From Streptomyces alboflavus (GTDB lineage Bacteria; Actinomycetota; Actinomycetes; Streptomycetales; Streptomycetaceae): DNA of 64,000 bases. The position numbers and the translations under genes were made by a program. Positions within the stretch are counted from its first letter, which is position 1. The number at the start of each line of letters is the position of its first letter. The stretch is from assembly GCF_000716675.1 (NCBI RefSeq), contig NZ_JNXT01000017.1, forward strand, positions 62,001-126,000. Direction: 5' to 3'. The notes under the pieces are model-generated. The model saw only the letters and a program-made list of their open reading frames with translations. It made no database searches and was not told where the DNA came from. Below are positions 25,169-33,752 of the stretch, one piece after another.

Positions 25169-26014
25169 ATGAGCGTCAATCCCTTCCTCGACCCGGCGCG
25201 CCGGGAGGAGCTGTACGGGCACGCGTCTCGGCTGGTCGGCCGATCCAGCGCGTTGATGCGCGCGAAGGTCGCCGGGGATCCGGTACCGGACACGGTTGTC
25301 CGGTTGGTCCGGGCCCACCACGGGGAGCGGGCGGGGCGCCTCGGCCTCGTGGTCGACATCGGCTGTGGGCGGGGGACGAGCAGCCGAGTTCTCGCCGAGC
25401 AGCTCTGCCCTTCCCGGCTCGTCGGCCTTGATGCCGCACCTGCCCTGATCACGGAAGCCCGGAAACGTGTTGGTCGAATCCGCGGCGTGCAGATGTGCTT
25501 CCTGCAGGGCGACTTCCACCGGATGCCGATACCGGACTCGTCCTGCGGCCTGGCCGTGGCGGCCTTCTGTCTCTACCACTCGCCTCGGCCAGCGGACGCC
25601 ATCGCGGAGATCGCCCGTGTCCTTCGCCCCGACGGCTTGGCCGTTCTGGTCACCAAGGCGCTGGACAGCTACCGCGAGATGGACGCCCTTGCGGCAGCCG
25701 CCGGACTCGACCCGCGGGCGGAACGTCACGAAAGCCTGTACGTCGCCGCGCACAGCGGCAATCTCGTTGACCTGGCGAAGCCGAACCTCGACGTACTCGC
25801 GGCCGAGCACGAGGAGCACCGCTTCACCTTCGACGGGCACGATCACGCGGCCGAGTACCTCGCCACCAATCCGAAATACGACCTCGCCCCCGGCCTGTAC
25901 GGCAACCCGGGTGCGCTGGCGGCCTCGCTCCATGAGTTCGTCCCGGACCGCCCGATCACCACCGGTTCCGTCATCACGTACGTGGTGGCTCGGCCGCGAG
26001 GAGCCCGGTCGTGA
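25169..26014 (+). CDS. Class I SAM-dependent methyltransferase
   Basis: About 281 residues with the SAM-binding motif VVDIGCGRGTSS, the acidic ribose contact LVGLDAAP, motif II/III in GDFHRMPIPDSSCGLAVA, and VLRPDGLAVLV. It resembles the UbiE/Methyltransf_11 group, so transfer to O, N or C is possible. I use the ATG preceded by AAGGG; a GTG nine bases upstream is in frame. Its stop overlaps the next GTG. Confidence 0.88.
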   Translation: MSVNPFLDPARREELYGHASRLVGRSSALMRAKVAGDPVPDTVVRLVRAHHGERAGRLGLVVDIGCGRGTSSRVLAEQLCPSRLVGLDAAPALITEARKRVGRIRGVQMCFLQGDFHRMPIPDSSCGLAVAAFCLYHSPRPADAIAEIARVLRPDGLAVLVTKALDSYREMDALAAAAGLDPRAERHESLYVAAHSGNLVDLAKPNLDVLAAEHEEHRFTFDGHDHAAEYLATNPKYDLAPGLYGNPGALAASLHEFVPDRPITTGSVITYVVARPRGARS

Positions 26015-26775
26015 CCGTCACCCATTTCACGAAGCACTACAACGACCCTGGTCAGGTCGCCGCAGCGGCCCGGAACTACGCCTGGATCGCTACCCACGCC
26101 CAACCACTGCGGCAGCCGGCACTGACGGTGGTGGGTCCGACGAGCCTGACCTTCGAGCGAATCCAGGGGCGCCCCGCTCAGCAGGGTGACCTGTCACGAC
26201 TGGCTCGGTTGCTGGGCGACGCTCACGGCGTCGCGTGGGCGAGTGACCTGCGACCTGCTGCCCTGAACATGCCGCACACCTTTCGGGACGGGACGATCTT
26301 CGGCGACTACGTCGGCACGCGCGAGGTGGCCCTGCACAAGAGGCTGGAGCAGGGCTACTTGCCGGACAAGATCGCCCTCCACGCGATGCTGGCCCTCCTG
26401 GAGAAGACAGCGGAGGGACCCACCGCCTTCTACAAGGACAGCAATCCCCGGAACTACGTGATCACCGAGGACGGCACCGTCTTCGTCGTCGACACCGACG
26501 ACCTCACGCTCGCCCCGTTCGCGTACGACCTAGCCAAGCTGATCGCGACACTGATCATGACGTACGGCCCGCTCCCCGCAGGCGCCGCCGACGAGGCCCT
26601 AGCCGCCTACAACGAGGCTGCCTCACGCCACGATGCCCGGCTCGGCACCACTGACCGCGAGCGCCTCAATGACTTCCTCGCCCTGCACTCCGTCCTCACT
26701 GCCCCGTACGCCGGGCGCAACGGCTACCGCTATGGCTGGCCGTTTCAGCGCCCCCGACTCCAAGGTCCGGCATGA
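26011..26775 (+). CDS. APH-fold small-molecule kinase (first of two)
   Basis: A 254-residue aminoglycoside-phosphotransferase-fold protein. The catalytic loop is FYKDSNPRNYVI: the Asp and the Asn five residues later are kept, while the usual His-Gly before the Asp is replaced. VFVVDTDDLTLAPFAYDLAKL supplies the DFG-like Asp. Such kinases phosphorylate hydroxyls of antibiotics or sugars, so it may be biosynthetic or self-protective. It overlaps both neighbours by four bases. Confidence 0.75.
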   Translation: MTVTHFTKHYNDPGQVAAAARNYAWIATHAQPLRQPALTVVGPTSLTFERIQGRPAQQGDLSRLARLLGDAHGVAWASDLRPAALNMPHTFRDGTIFGDYVGTREVALHKRLEQGYLPDKIALHAMLALLEKTAEGPTAFYKDSNPRNYVITEDGTVFVVDTDDLTLAPFAYDLAKLIATLIMTYGPLPAGAADEALAAYNEAASRHDARLGTTDRERLNDFLALHSVLTAPYAGRNGYRYGWPFQRPRLQGPA

Positions 26776-27428
26776 TCACCACCGAACTCGTCTTCCTCCG
26801 CCACGGCGAGGCCCAGTGCAACGTCGCCGGCGTGGTCGGCGGCCCGCGTACCTGCACCGGGCTCACGAACCTCGGATACGACCAGGTCGAACGGGCTGCG
26901 ACACGGCTGGCTGCCGAGCATCAAGAGTTCCCGTTCACCGCGCTCTACGCCGGCCCTCGGATTCGGTTACGACAGACCGCAGAGATCCTCAGCCAGACGC
27001 TGAAGATTCCGCTGCGCACCGAGGCCGGGCTCGACGGCCCAGTGCACGGCGCGGCAGACGGCAAGCCCTGGACCGAGATCAAGGACCTGGCCAATGGCGG
27101 GCCACATGCCCATCCCGACACACCCTGGGCGGAGGGGTCAGACACCTGGAACGGCTACCTGCAGCGCGCGGGCGACCTCCTCCGAGCTCTCATCGCACGC
27201 CATGAGGGGGATCGCGTGCTCTTCGCCGCACACGGCGAGACCGTGATCGTCGCGCACACCCTGCTTCTCCAGATCCCACTGGGCTCGCCGGCGGGCTTCA
27301 CCATTTCCCACGGGTCGATCACGCGCTGGCAGCACCACTTCAACCGGCTCGGCCAGAGGCGCTGGATGCTCGACCGCCACAACGACACCGAACACTTGGC
27401 GGCCTTAACAACAGAGGCCGCATCATGA
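26772..27428 (+). CDS. Histidine-phosphatase (phosphoglycerate-mutase-like) superfamily protein
   Basis: A 218-residue branch-1 histidine phosphatase. The phospho-accepting His is in VFLRHGEAQCN, the second catalytic His in LFAAHGETVIV, and YAGPRIRLRQTAEIL carries the conserved Arg. It probably removes phosphate from a small molecule. It sits between two APH-fold kinases in a run of ATGA overlaps, suggesting that phosphate is added and removed during assembly or export. Confidence 0.88.
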   Translation: MITTELVFLRHGEAQCNVAGVVGGPRTCTGLTNLGYDQVERAATRLAAEHQEFPFTALYAGPRIRLRQTAEILSQTLKIPLRTEAGLDGPVHGAADGKPWTEIKDLANGGPHAHPDTPWAEGSDTWNGYLQRAGDLLRALIARHEGDRVLFAAHGETVIVAHTLLLQIPLGSPAGFTISHGSITRWQHHFNRLGQRRWMLDRHNDTEHLAALTTEAAS

Positions 27429-28261
27429 TCACGGACCTCTCAGACCCGCGCGTGGAACTTGCCCGGCAGACAGTCGGAGCGGTGAGCATCGTGGCCGAAC
27501 CCACACTCCCGCCCCGCCTGCTGTGTCTCGCCGACGCCCACGGACGCAAGTACTTCGCCAAGCAACACGAGAACCGCGAGAGGTATGTCCGGGAAACCAT
27601 CGCCTATCTGACGTGGGGGCGACACCTCGAAGGGCACGCTCCGGAACTGATCGGCCGACAGGACTCCACACGCACCCTGCTGGTCACCGCCATGAGCGGA
27701 TCGAGCGTCGAGACCTTCGCGCCCGGGTCGCCCGAGGAGGAGCAAGCACACCACGACGCCGGCGTCGTACTGGGCAGACTTCACCGTGCCACGACCGTCG
27801 CCCACACCGGGGCCATCGGAGCCGACCTCGCGCAGCGCCTCCTCGGCTGGATCGACCGAGCCGACAGGGTCGAACTTCTCTCGGCGACGGAACGCGGCAG
27901 CCTGCGGGAAGCCGCAGACGCCCTAGCCGGCACCCTCATGGACAGCGCGATCTGCCACCTCGACTACCAACCCAGAAACTGGATCCTCGGAGAGCGCTTC
28001 GGTATCTACGACTTCGAGCACATGCGTCGAGATGCCCGCATACGCGACTTCGCCCGCCTCGAGTTTCGCCGCTGGCAAGCAGCGCCCCACCTGCGCGACG
28101 CCTTCCTCTCCGGATACGGCTCTCCTCTGACCGGCACCGACCAACGGCTGCTGGAGAGGTTCGGCGCCATCGAAGCAGTCACCGCGCTCGTCCGCGGTCA
28201 CGAACAAGACAACCCCGCCCTCAGCGCCCACGGCCGCACCGTCCTCGCCCGCCTGAGCTGA
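27425..28261 (+). CDS. APH-fold small-molecule kinase (second)
   Basis: A 278-residue kinase with CHLDYQPRNWIL as the catalytic loop (Asp, with Asn five residues on) and GIYDFEHMRRD as the DFG-equivalent. An N-lobe Lys lies in KYFAKQHENRERYVRETIAY. It differs clearly from the other APH-fold protein two genes upstream, so it is not a recent duplicate. Likely substrates are the nucleoside, sugar or finished product. Confidence 0.82.
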   Translation: MITDLSDPRVELARQTVGAVSIVAEPTLPPRLLCLADAHGRKYFAKQHENRERYVRETIAYLTWGRHLEGHAPELIGRQDSTRTLLVTAMSGSSVETFAPGSPEEEQAHHDAGVVLGRLHRATTVAHTGAIGADLAQRLLGWIDRADRVELLSATERGSLREAADALAGTLMDSAICHLDYQPRNWILGERFGIYDFEHMRRDARIRDFARLEFRRWQAAPHLRDAFLSGYGSPLTGTDQRLLERFGAIEAVTALVRGHEQDNPALSAHGRTVLARLS

Positions 28262-28287
28262 CCAACCACGCCCCTGGAGACAGCCCC

Positions 28288-29286
28288 GTGTCAGAACACA
28301 CCCCCGCTCCGCACCCCCCGGTTCTCCGCCGCGCGGTGGTCACCGGGGCCGCCGGATTCATCGGCTCCCATCTCGCCCACGCTCTGCTTGGGTCCGGCAC
28401 CATCGTCATCGGTGTCGACCGCCGGGACCCCGCCACTGACCAGGTCGCTGCGGCCAACCTCGCTGCTCTGCAAGGCGTTCCGGGATACATGCACATCACC
28501 GCGGACCTGCTCAACTGCTCGGTCGACCCGCTGCTGTTCGAAGCGGACGTCATCTTCCATCTGGCCGCCGTGCCTGGAGTTCGCCCCTCCTGGGGCCCCC
28601 GGTTCAATGAGTACGTCGCCTCGAACATCCTCGCCGCGCAGCGTGTGATGGAAGCCGCCCATCGCATGCGCGTCCCTCGACTGGTGGTCGCCTCCTCCTC
28701 CAGCGTCTACGGCCCGACCAGCGGTGGCGCCAGCGTTGAGGCCGATCACCTGCGCCCCGCATCGCCCTACGCCGTCACCAAGCTCGCCGAGGAACAGCTG
28801 TGCCTCGCGCACGCCGCCCGCGCCAACTGCCCGACAGAGGTGGTCGCCCTGCGGTACTTCACGGTTTACGGCCCCCGACAGCGCGCCGACATGTTCATCC
28901 ATCGTGCCCTCCACGCGGCCCTCACCGGGCAACCGCTCTCCTTGTACGGCGACGGCCACCAGCGCCGGGATTTCACCTACATCGACGACGCCGTCACCGC
29001 CACCATCGCCGCAGCCACCGTCCCCAACGCCACGGGCGCCTTCAACGTCGGCGGTGGCTCCAGCGCCTCCTTGCTCGAAGTCATCAACATCGCCAAGAGC
29101 CTTGTCGGCCGCGACATCCAGATTCACCTGGAGCCCGCGCGCGGCGGAGACGTCCTGACGACCCTAGCCAACCCCGCTCGCGCCCACGAAGTTCTCGGCT
29201 GGCAGCCCCAGGTTGACCTGCACAACGGGCTGCGCGCTCATATGCAGGCCCTGGCCCAAGCCGCTGGGTACGGCGCCGCAGCCTGA
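28288..29286 (+). CDS. NAD-dependent nucleotide-sugar epimerase/dehydratase
   Basis: Extended SDR of 332 residues. The cofactor loop is VVTGAAGFIGSH, the catalytic Ser is in VASSSSVYGP, Tyr and Lys are in SPYAVTKLAEEQ, and substrate-side segments include LRYFTVYGPRQRADM and RRDFTYIDDAV. It belongs with UDP-glucose 4-epimerase and UDP-glucuronate 4-epimerase-like proteins. It would supply an NDP-sugar for the glycosyltransferases of the operon. The GTG start follows a GGAGA site after a 26-base gap. Confidence 0.9.
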   Translation: MSEHTPAPHPPVLRRAVVTGAAGFIGSHLAHALLGSGTIVIGVDRRDPATDQVAAANLAALQGVPGYMHITADLLNCSVDPLLFEADVIFHLAAVPGVRPSWGPRFNEYVASNILAAQRVMEAAHRMRVPRLVVASSSSVYGPTSGGASVEADHLRPASPYAVTKLAEEQLCLAHAARANCPTEVVALRYFTVYGPRQRADMFIHRALHAALTGQPLSLYGDGHQRRDFTYIDDAVTATIAAATVPNATGAFNVGGGSSASLLEVINIAKSLVGRDIQIHLEPARGGDVLTTLANPARAHEVLGWQPQVDLHNGLRAHMQALAQAAGYGAAA

Positions 29287-29312
29287 TCACCCCGCGACCA
29301 GCAGGAGTTGCA

Positions 29313-30434
29313 GTGGAGAGCCCCGAGAAAGTACGGCTGGATGCGTTCTTCCGCCGGATCACCGCGCAGTTCCCTGCCGACGGCCAGGTCACAGCCCTGA
29401 TCATCACGCACCTACTCCAAGAGCGCCCGGCGTTCCTCCAGGCCATGTCCCGGACTGTCGCGATCGGAGCCGTCCTCCCCAAGCCCCGCTCCATCGACCA
29501 GCCGACGCTCGATGAAGTCCAGCACAGCTATGCCGTCCACGGCCTCAGCCGAGAGCTGTTCGCTGACGAGACCCGGGCTCTGGAGTTCCTGGAGGACACC
29601 GCTGCGGGAACGGACGTGGTCCTTCTCGACATCGGCGGCTACTTCGCGCCGAGCCTCCGCACGCTGGTCGACAAGTTCTCGGGCCGAGTCCTGGGAGTCG
29701 TCGAGGACACCGAGAACGGCCACCAGCGATACGCCGCACTCGGTGACCTGCCTTGCCCCGTGATCTCCGTGGCACGCTCGCCGCTGAAGGACTGCGAGGA
29801 CCACCTCGTCGGTCGATCCATCGTCTTCTCCACTGACGCCCTGGTGCGCACCCGCGGCGACATCCTCACCAGTCGCGCTGCCTGCGTCATCGGATTCGGC
29901 AAGGTCGGCCGCGCCATCGCCCAGACCCTCCGCGCCCACGACCTGCGCGTCACGGTGTACGACAGCGATCCGATCAAGCGCGTACAGGCCCGCGCCCAAG
30001 GATTCTCAACAGCGGGCTCCTGCACGGAAGCACTTCGCGGCGCCGACCTGGTCCTGTGCGCCACCGGCAACCTGGCACTGCGCCAACACCACTTCTCCGC
30101 GCTTCGCAACGGCGCCTACGTGGCATCCGTGACCTCGTCGGAGGACGAACTCGAGCTGAGCTACCTGGATGACCTCTACCAACGTACGAAGGTCGCCGAG
30201 CAGCTGACCCGATACGAAGTCACCGGCCACTACTTCTACGTGCTCGCCGACGGCGGCGCGGTCAACTTCGTCCACGGCGCGGCCGTCGGCTCGTATATCC
30301 ACCTCGTCCAGGCCGAAATACTCGCTGCCACCGCCGCGCTGAGCCGGAGCGGCCCTGTCCCCGGGCTCCAAGAAATGTCCCCGATCCACCGCCAGACCAT
30401 CGCCGAGATCTGGCTCGACCACTTCGACAGGTGA
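29313..30434 (+). CDS. Adenosylhomocysteinase-like NAD-dependent enzyme
   Basis: A 373-residue protein sharing the S-adenosylhomocysteine hydrolase core. The NAD loop is CVIGFGKVGRAIAQ (194-200 region), LGVVEDTENG holds the conserved Glu at about 131, and SPLKDCEDH holds the catalytic Lys159 and Asp163, with His where the hydrolase has Asn. The N-terminal adenosine-binding segment (HMTxQT, STQD) is not recognisable, and the protein is shorter than the usual 430-490. It may use the same 3'-oxidation and elimination chemistry on another nucleoside. The GTG start follows AGGAG. It is not expected to be the cell's housekeeping hydrolase. Confidence 0.8.
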   Translation: MESPEKVRLDAFFRRITAQFPADGQVTALIITHLLQERPAFLQAMSRTVAIGAVLPKPRSIDQPTLDEVQHSYAVHGLSRELFADETRALEFLEDTAAGTDVVLLDIGGYFAPSLRTLVDKFSGRVLGVVEDTENGHQRYAALGDLPCPVISVARSPLKDCEDHLVGRSIVFSTDALVRTRGDILTSRAACVIGFGKVGRAIAQTLRAHDLRVTVYDSDPIKRVQARAQGFSTAGSCTEALRGADLVLCATGNLALRQHHFSALRNGAYVASVTSSEDELELSYLDDLYQRTKVAEQLTRYEVTGHYFYVLADGGAVNFVHGAAVGSYIHLVQAEILAATAALSRSGPVPGLQEMSPIHRQTIAEIWLDHFDR

Positions 30435-30536
30435 GGGCGGAAATTCGAGGCGGTCGCCCCCACCAACCGTCCGGGCCGAACTGGCTCTCCTCCCGCGCAC
30501 CACACGCCCCTGACCGCCCCTCGACGGGAGAATTCC

Positions 30537-31325
30537 GTGGCCGCCACCACGATCATTCCGCGCTCAACACCACGTCGTCACATAGCAGTTATCCCCTGCC
30601 GCTGGGGAGCATCACGATTCCCCGGCAAGCCACTCGCCGTCTTGGGCGACAAGCCTCTGATGTGGCACGTCTATCAACGCTGTACACAAGCGAAGCGCCT
30701 CGATGAGGCTCTGGTCGCCACGGACGACGAGCGCATCGAGGCCGCCTGTCGCGAACTCGGCATTCCCTGTCTGATGACCGCCGAACACCCCACGGGAACC
30801 GACCGGGTCGCAGAGTGCGCGCAGCGGATCAAGGCCGACGCGTACATCAACGTCCAGGGCGACGAACCGTTCATCAGCGCAGCCGCGATCGACGCCGTGT
30901 CCGAGGCGTTGCTGCGCCTGGAGCCCGAGATGGTGGCCGTCAATGCATATGCAGAGCTGGACGAAGTCGGGTCCGTGCTCGACCACAACGTCGTCAAGGT
31001 CGTCGTAGGCAGCAGCAGGGAGGCGCTGATGTTCTCCCGGCAGCCAATTCCGTATCCGAAAGGCTGTCGGCCAACCTACCTGCGCCAGCTGGGCCTTTAC
31101 GGCTTCACGGGCGATGGGCTCCGTTTGTTCCGGCGCCTCCCTCAAGGTCCTCTGGAACAGGCCGAGGGCATCGAGATGCTTCGGCTCATCGAGCACGGAT
31201 ACGGCGTGCGGATGCTCCGCGTGAGCGACACGGAGTGCGCGGTGGACACGCCAGAGGATCTTGAAAGAGCTCGCGCGAGACTGCGGGAGGTTTCCGGAGG
31301 TCCTGGCAGCGCCGCGTCGTACTGA
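30537..31325 (+). CDS. KdsB-like CMP-sugar-acid cytidylyltransferase
   Basis: A 262-residue homologue of 3-deoxy-manno-octulosonate cytidylyltransferase. VIPCRWGASRFPGKPLA carries the CTP-binding Arg and Lys. ALVATDDERI, INVQGDEPFI (Mg-binding Asp), ALMFSRQPIPYPKG and LGLYGFTGDGLRLF are all family landmarks. The enzyme couples CMP to the anomeric hydroxyl of a keto-sugar acid. KDO itself is a Gram-negative envelope sugar, so here it more likely makes or uses another CMP-linked acid, or joins a cytidylate to a pathway intermediate. It is the last gene of the rightward operon. Confidence 0.88.
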   Translation: MAATTIIPRSTPRRHIAVIPCRWGASRFPGKPLAVLGDKPLMWHVYQRCTQAKRLDEALVATDDERIEAACRELGIPCLMTAEHPTGTDRVAECAQRIKADAYINVQGDEPFISAAAIDAVSEALLRLEPEMVAVNAYAELDEVGSVLDHNVVKVVVGSSREALMFSRQPIPYPKGCRPTYLRQLGLYGFTGDGLRLFRRLPQGPLEQAEGIEMLRLIEHGYGVRMLRVSDTECAVDTPEDLERARARLREVSGGPGSAASY

Positions 31326-31426
31326 TCAGCCACAGCCTGACGGTGCGACGAGTGCTTGCCCCGATGGGTGGTTGCGGTTCACCCTGGGCCACAAGGCACC
31401 TCGACATCACCGGACGGGGGCGCGCC

Positions 31427-31891
31427 ATGGTCGTCAAGCGAAGGCGTCGCATCGGCAGGTACAACCGCGCCTGCTCCTCCCGATCGCGAGGAGCGTGCGC
31501 TGCGTGCACACCATGTGGGCGCAGACCCTGCTCCGCCTGGCAAGGGCCGGTCAGCATCGCGAAGTTGGGCCGCACAGTGGCGACGTATCGCGGCTGTCTC
31601 CGCCGGTCGCTGTCCGTGTCCGCGGCGATGGCCGGGCTGCTGCTCGGGGGCGCGTTGGCCGGTGTGCTGCTGCCCACAGGGGCGGCTGCCGCGGTTCTCG
31701 CACTTCTGTGGGTGGTCACGACGGTGCGCGTGGTCCGGCTCGTCCCCTCCTGTGGTTCGCTGGACGGCGGCCCGGGGCCGGGCGGCGCGGGTGTACGCGA
31801 ACCACGTCGGCCCAAGCCCTGTCCGCCCAGCGGGGCGGTCTCCCTGCCTATGCCGAAGGACCCGCCGGACGGTGCCGCGGCCCTCGCCTGA
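31427..31891 (+). CDS. Uncertain Cys-rich membrane protein
   Basis: A 154-residue frame with a basic, cysteine-rich N-terminus (CSSRSRGACAACTPCGRRPC). A two-helix hydrophobic hairpin follows (SAAMAGLLLGGALAGVLL and AAAAVLALLWVVTTVRVV), then a Pro/Gly-rich tail. I recognise no family. The hydrophobic hairpin favours a real protein over a chance frame, and a similar small two-helix protein lies beside the sigma-factor locus downstream. Start and reality are uncertain. Confidence 0.4.
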   Translation: MVVKRRRRIGRYNRACSSRSRGACAACTPCGRRPCSAWQGPVSIAKLGRTVATYRGCLRRSLSVSAAMAGLLLGGALAGVLLPTGAAAAVLALLWVVTTVRVVRLVPSCGSLDGGPGPGGAGVREPRRPKPCPPSGAVSLPMPKDPPDGAAALA

Positions 31892-32164
31892 TCGCTCACC
31901 GTTCCTGTCCACGTGAGCCCACCCGGCACACGCAGCCTGTACGAGGCGTTCGGGCACGCAAGTCGCCCGCTTTCCCCGCACCGCCACGCGCCGTTGGTGG
32001 GCCGTGAGCTTCGGAACGACGGTGAGGAGCGGCGTCACGGACGCTCCAGTACCGGCCCTCCGTGACGCCGACTGTCGAAGACGGCAGGCAACCGGCCGGA
32101 CAACCCGTGACCGTCGGCCCGACCGACCCGCCAGGGGTGCGGATCGGCCGGACCGTCGCCGGGG

Positions 32165-32620
32165 TCAGCCGGCCTTGAGGGCGTACTGAGCGGTGTGGGT
32201 GGTGTACGGGGTGGCCTGTTCGGTGGCTTCGATGGTGTAGGTGCCGGCAAGGCACCCCTTGGCTTCGCCGGCGAAGTGGAAGCGGCCAGCCAGGTCGCTG
32301 GTGATGGTCTTGCCGTTGAGGGTGTCCTTGTCGCAGGCGTGCTTGAGGCCGGTGCTGTTGAGCGTGAACTTCTGCTTGGGCGGAAGGTTCTGGCCGCTGA
32401 GGACGAAGGCGGTGTCGCCGTTGCTGGTGGCCGTGGAGGAGGCCGGGTGGACAGTCAGCTTGCCCGACTCAGCCTCCGGCTCGGGGGCGCGAACCTGCTG
32501 AGCGGCGGTCTGCTGCGGCTGGTCCAACAGCGGCAGGTCGTCCGCGGAGGCGGGGGTGGCGGTGGACAGGGCGGCCGAGGCCACCAGGATCGCGGCGGCC
32601 ATAAGGCGCTTGCGGTTCAT
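32165..32620 (-). CDS. Secreted protein of unknown function
   Basis: A 151-residue protein with a clear Sec signal peptide (MNRKRLMAAAILVASAALS, cleavage probably after TPASA). The mature part is a single soluble domain of beta-rich appearance (LTVHPASSTATSNGDTAFVL, GRFHFAGEAKGCLAGTYTIE) with two cysteines that could pair. It resembles small Streptomyces exported proteins with an Ig-like fold, but I assign no function. Confidence 0.75.
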   Translation of the reverse strand: MNRKRLMAAAILVASAALSTATPASADDLPLLDQPQQTAAQQVRAPEPEAESGKLTVHPASSTATSNGDTAFVLSGQNLPPKQKFTLNSTGLKHACDKDTLNGKTITSDLAGRFHFAGEAKGCLAGTYTIEATEQATPYTTHTAQYALKAG

Positions 32621-32898
32621 TCGGGGTTCTCCATGTGTCGTGTGGCGGGGGCACGTCGTTGAGCACTGCGGCCTCCGCTGTGGGTTGGGCTGTCGTCGCC
32701 ACGGTGGGTCTGGGCAGCTCGTGTGCGGGCAGTGACTGTGCCCGCACGCGAGCCCCGAAGCCCGTCGTGAACGGTGGCGACGATGTGGGAACCCGCGTGT
32801 GGCCTCGGCATTTCCAGTGAGTTGAGGAGCTGTCAGGCAGCGGACGCAGCTGGCTTGCTGAGCCGATCGTCACACCGGTCCGCGGCTCGTCTGGCGGG
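32621..32898. other. Gap between secreted-protein gene and Crp-like gene
   Basis: About 280 bases upstream of the secreted-protein gene. It should contain that gene's promoter and the end of the Crp-like transcript. I see no gene and no strong hairpin. Confidence 0.4.
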
Positions 32899-33633
32899 CT
32901 ACCTGGCCAGTCGGATCAGCCTGGCCGGATCCGTGATGTGGATGGCCCGGTAGGCCAGTTGGATCGCGTCGTGCTGCTCGAACTCTCTGAGGATCTTGTT
33001 CAGGGAGGGGCGGCGTACGCCGAGCATGGCCGCGAGCGTGCGCTGGGGCAGGGGCACTGTGCCGTCCTCGGCCTCCGCGAGCAGGAGGCGAGCGGTCTGC
33101 TGCGGCAGAGAGGCACCGAGCTGGGCGACGAGACGGGCCTGGCTGTGGGCGAGGCGGGCGGCGATGGAGGCGAGCCAGCGACGGGCGATGGCCGGGTGGC
33201 GGTCCAGGACTCGGGGGAAGTCGGCGGCGGGCAGGTGCAGGAACGTGCAGCTGTCCAGGGTGCGAGTGGTGTAGGGCAGGGGCATGCCGAGAAGGAGCTG
33301 GACATCACCGTCGACGTCCCCGGCGCGCAGGACGTGCACCACGGCCTGGCGAGGCCCGGTGCCGACGGTCAGTTCGGCGTGCCCCTCCCGCAGGATCCAC
33401 ACCCCATTCGAGGTGGCGCCCGCGGTGGTGACGGCGGAGCCGGGCCGGGCCTCGACGGGGTGCAGGACACCCGCGAGGGCGGTCAGGTCGGTGTGGTTCA
33501 GCGGTGCGTGGCGGCCACGCCCGACGCAGCGGGCGACCCAGGCTGCCTGCTTGAGGTGCTGTGCGTGTGGGCCTGTGAGTGCGGTGAGCCGAGACATGGT
33601 TGATGGGGTCGCAAAGTGGGCGGATGGTGTCAT
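32899..33633 (-). CDS. Crp/Fnr-family transcriptional regulator
   Basis: A 244-residue cyclic-nucleotide-binding-fold regulator. The sensory beta-roll covers about 45-150 (GVWILREGHAELTVG, VLRAGDVDGDVQLLLGMPL) and a winged helix-turn-helix covers about 175-235 (QRTLAAMLGVRRPSLNKILREF). The residues that hold cAMP in true Crp are not kept, and no Fnr cysteine cluster is seen, so the signal is unknown. It lies beside thiol-redox genes (ccdA, thioredoxin-like) that it may control. Confidence 0.85.
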   Translation of the reverse strand: MTPSAHFATPSTMSRLTALTGPHAQHLKQAAWVARCVGRGRHAPLNHTDLTALAGVLHPVEARPGSAVTTAGATSNGVWILREGHAELTVGTGPRQAVVHVLRAGDVDGDVQLLLGMPLPYTTRTLDSCTFLHLPAADFPRVLDRHPAIARRWLASIAARLAHSQARLVAQLGASLPQQTARLLLAEAEDGTVPLPQRTLAAMLGVRRPSLNKILREFEQHDAIQLAYRAIHITDPARLIRLAR

Positions 33634-33752
33634 CGTGCCGACACTTCCTTCGGTTCAGCGGATGTGAGCGGGTTTCCTCGATGCCTCCTCGGTGTCGGAT
33701 CGGGAGGGTGGCTGGCAGGCAGAGCACGAGGGTTGCCCGCACCGAAGTGCCG

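Noticed and set aside
29313..30434. Housekeeping S-adenosylhomocysteine hydrolase
   Set aside because: It is shorter than the housekeeping enzyme, the adenosine-binding N-terminal motifs are missing, and it is embedded in a specialised operon.
30537..31325. KDO/lipopolysaccharide synthesis
   Set aside because: No other KDO or lipid A gene is present and the organism is a Gram-positive type; a specialised CMP-ligand role is more plausible.
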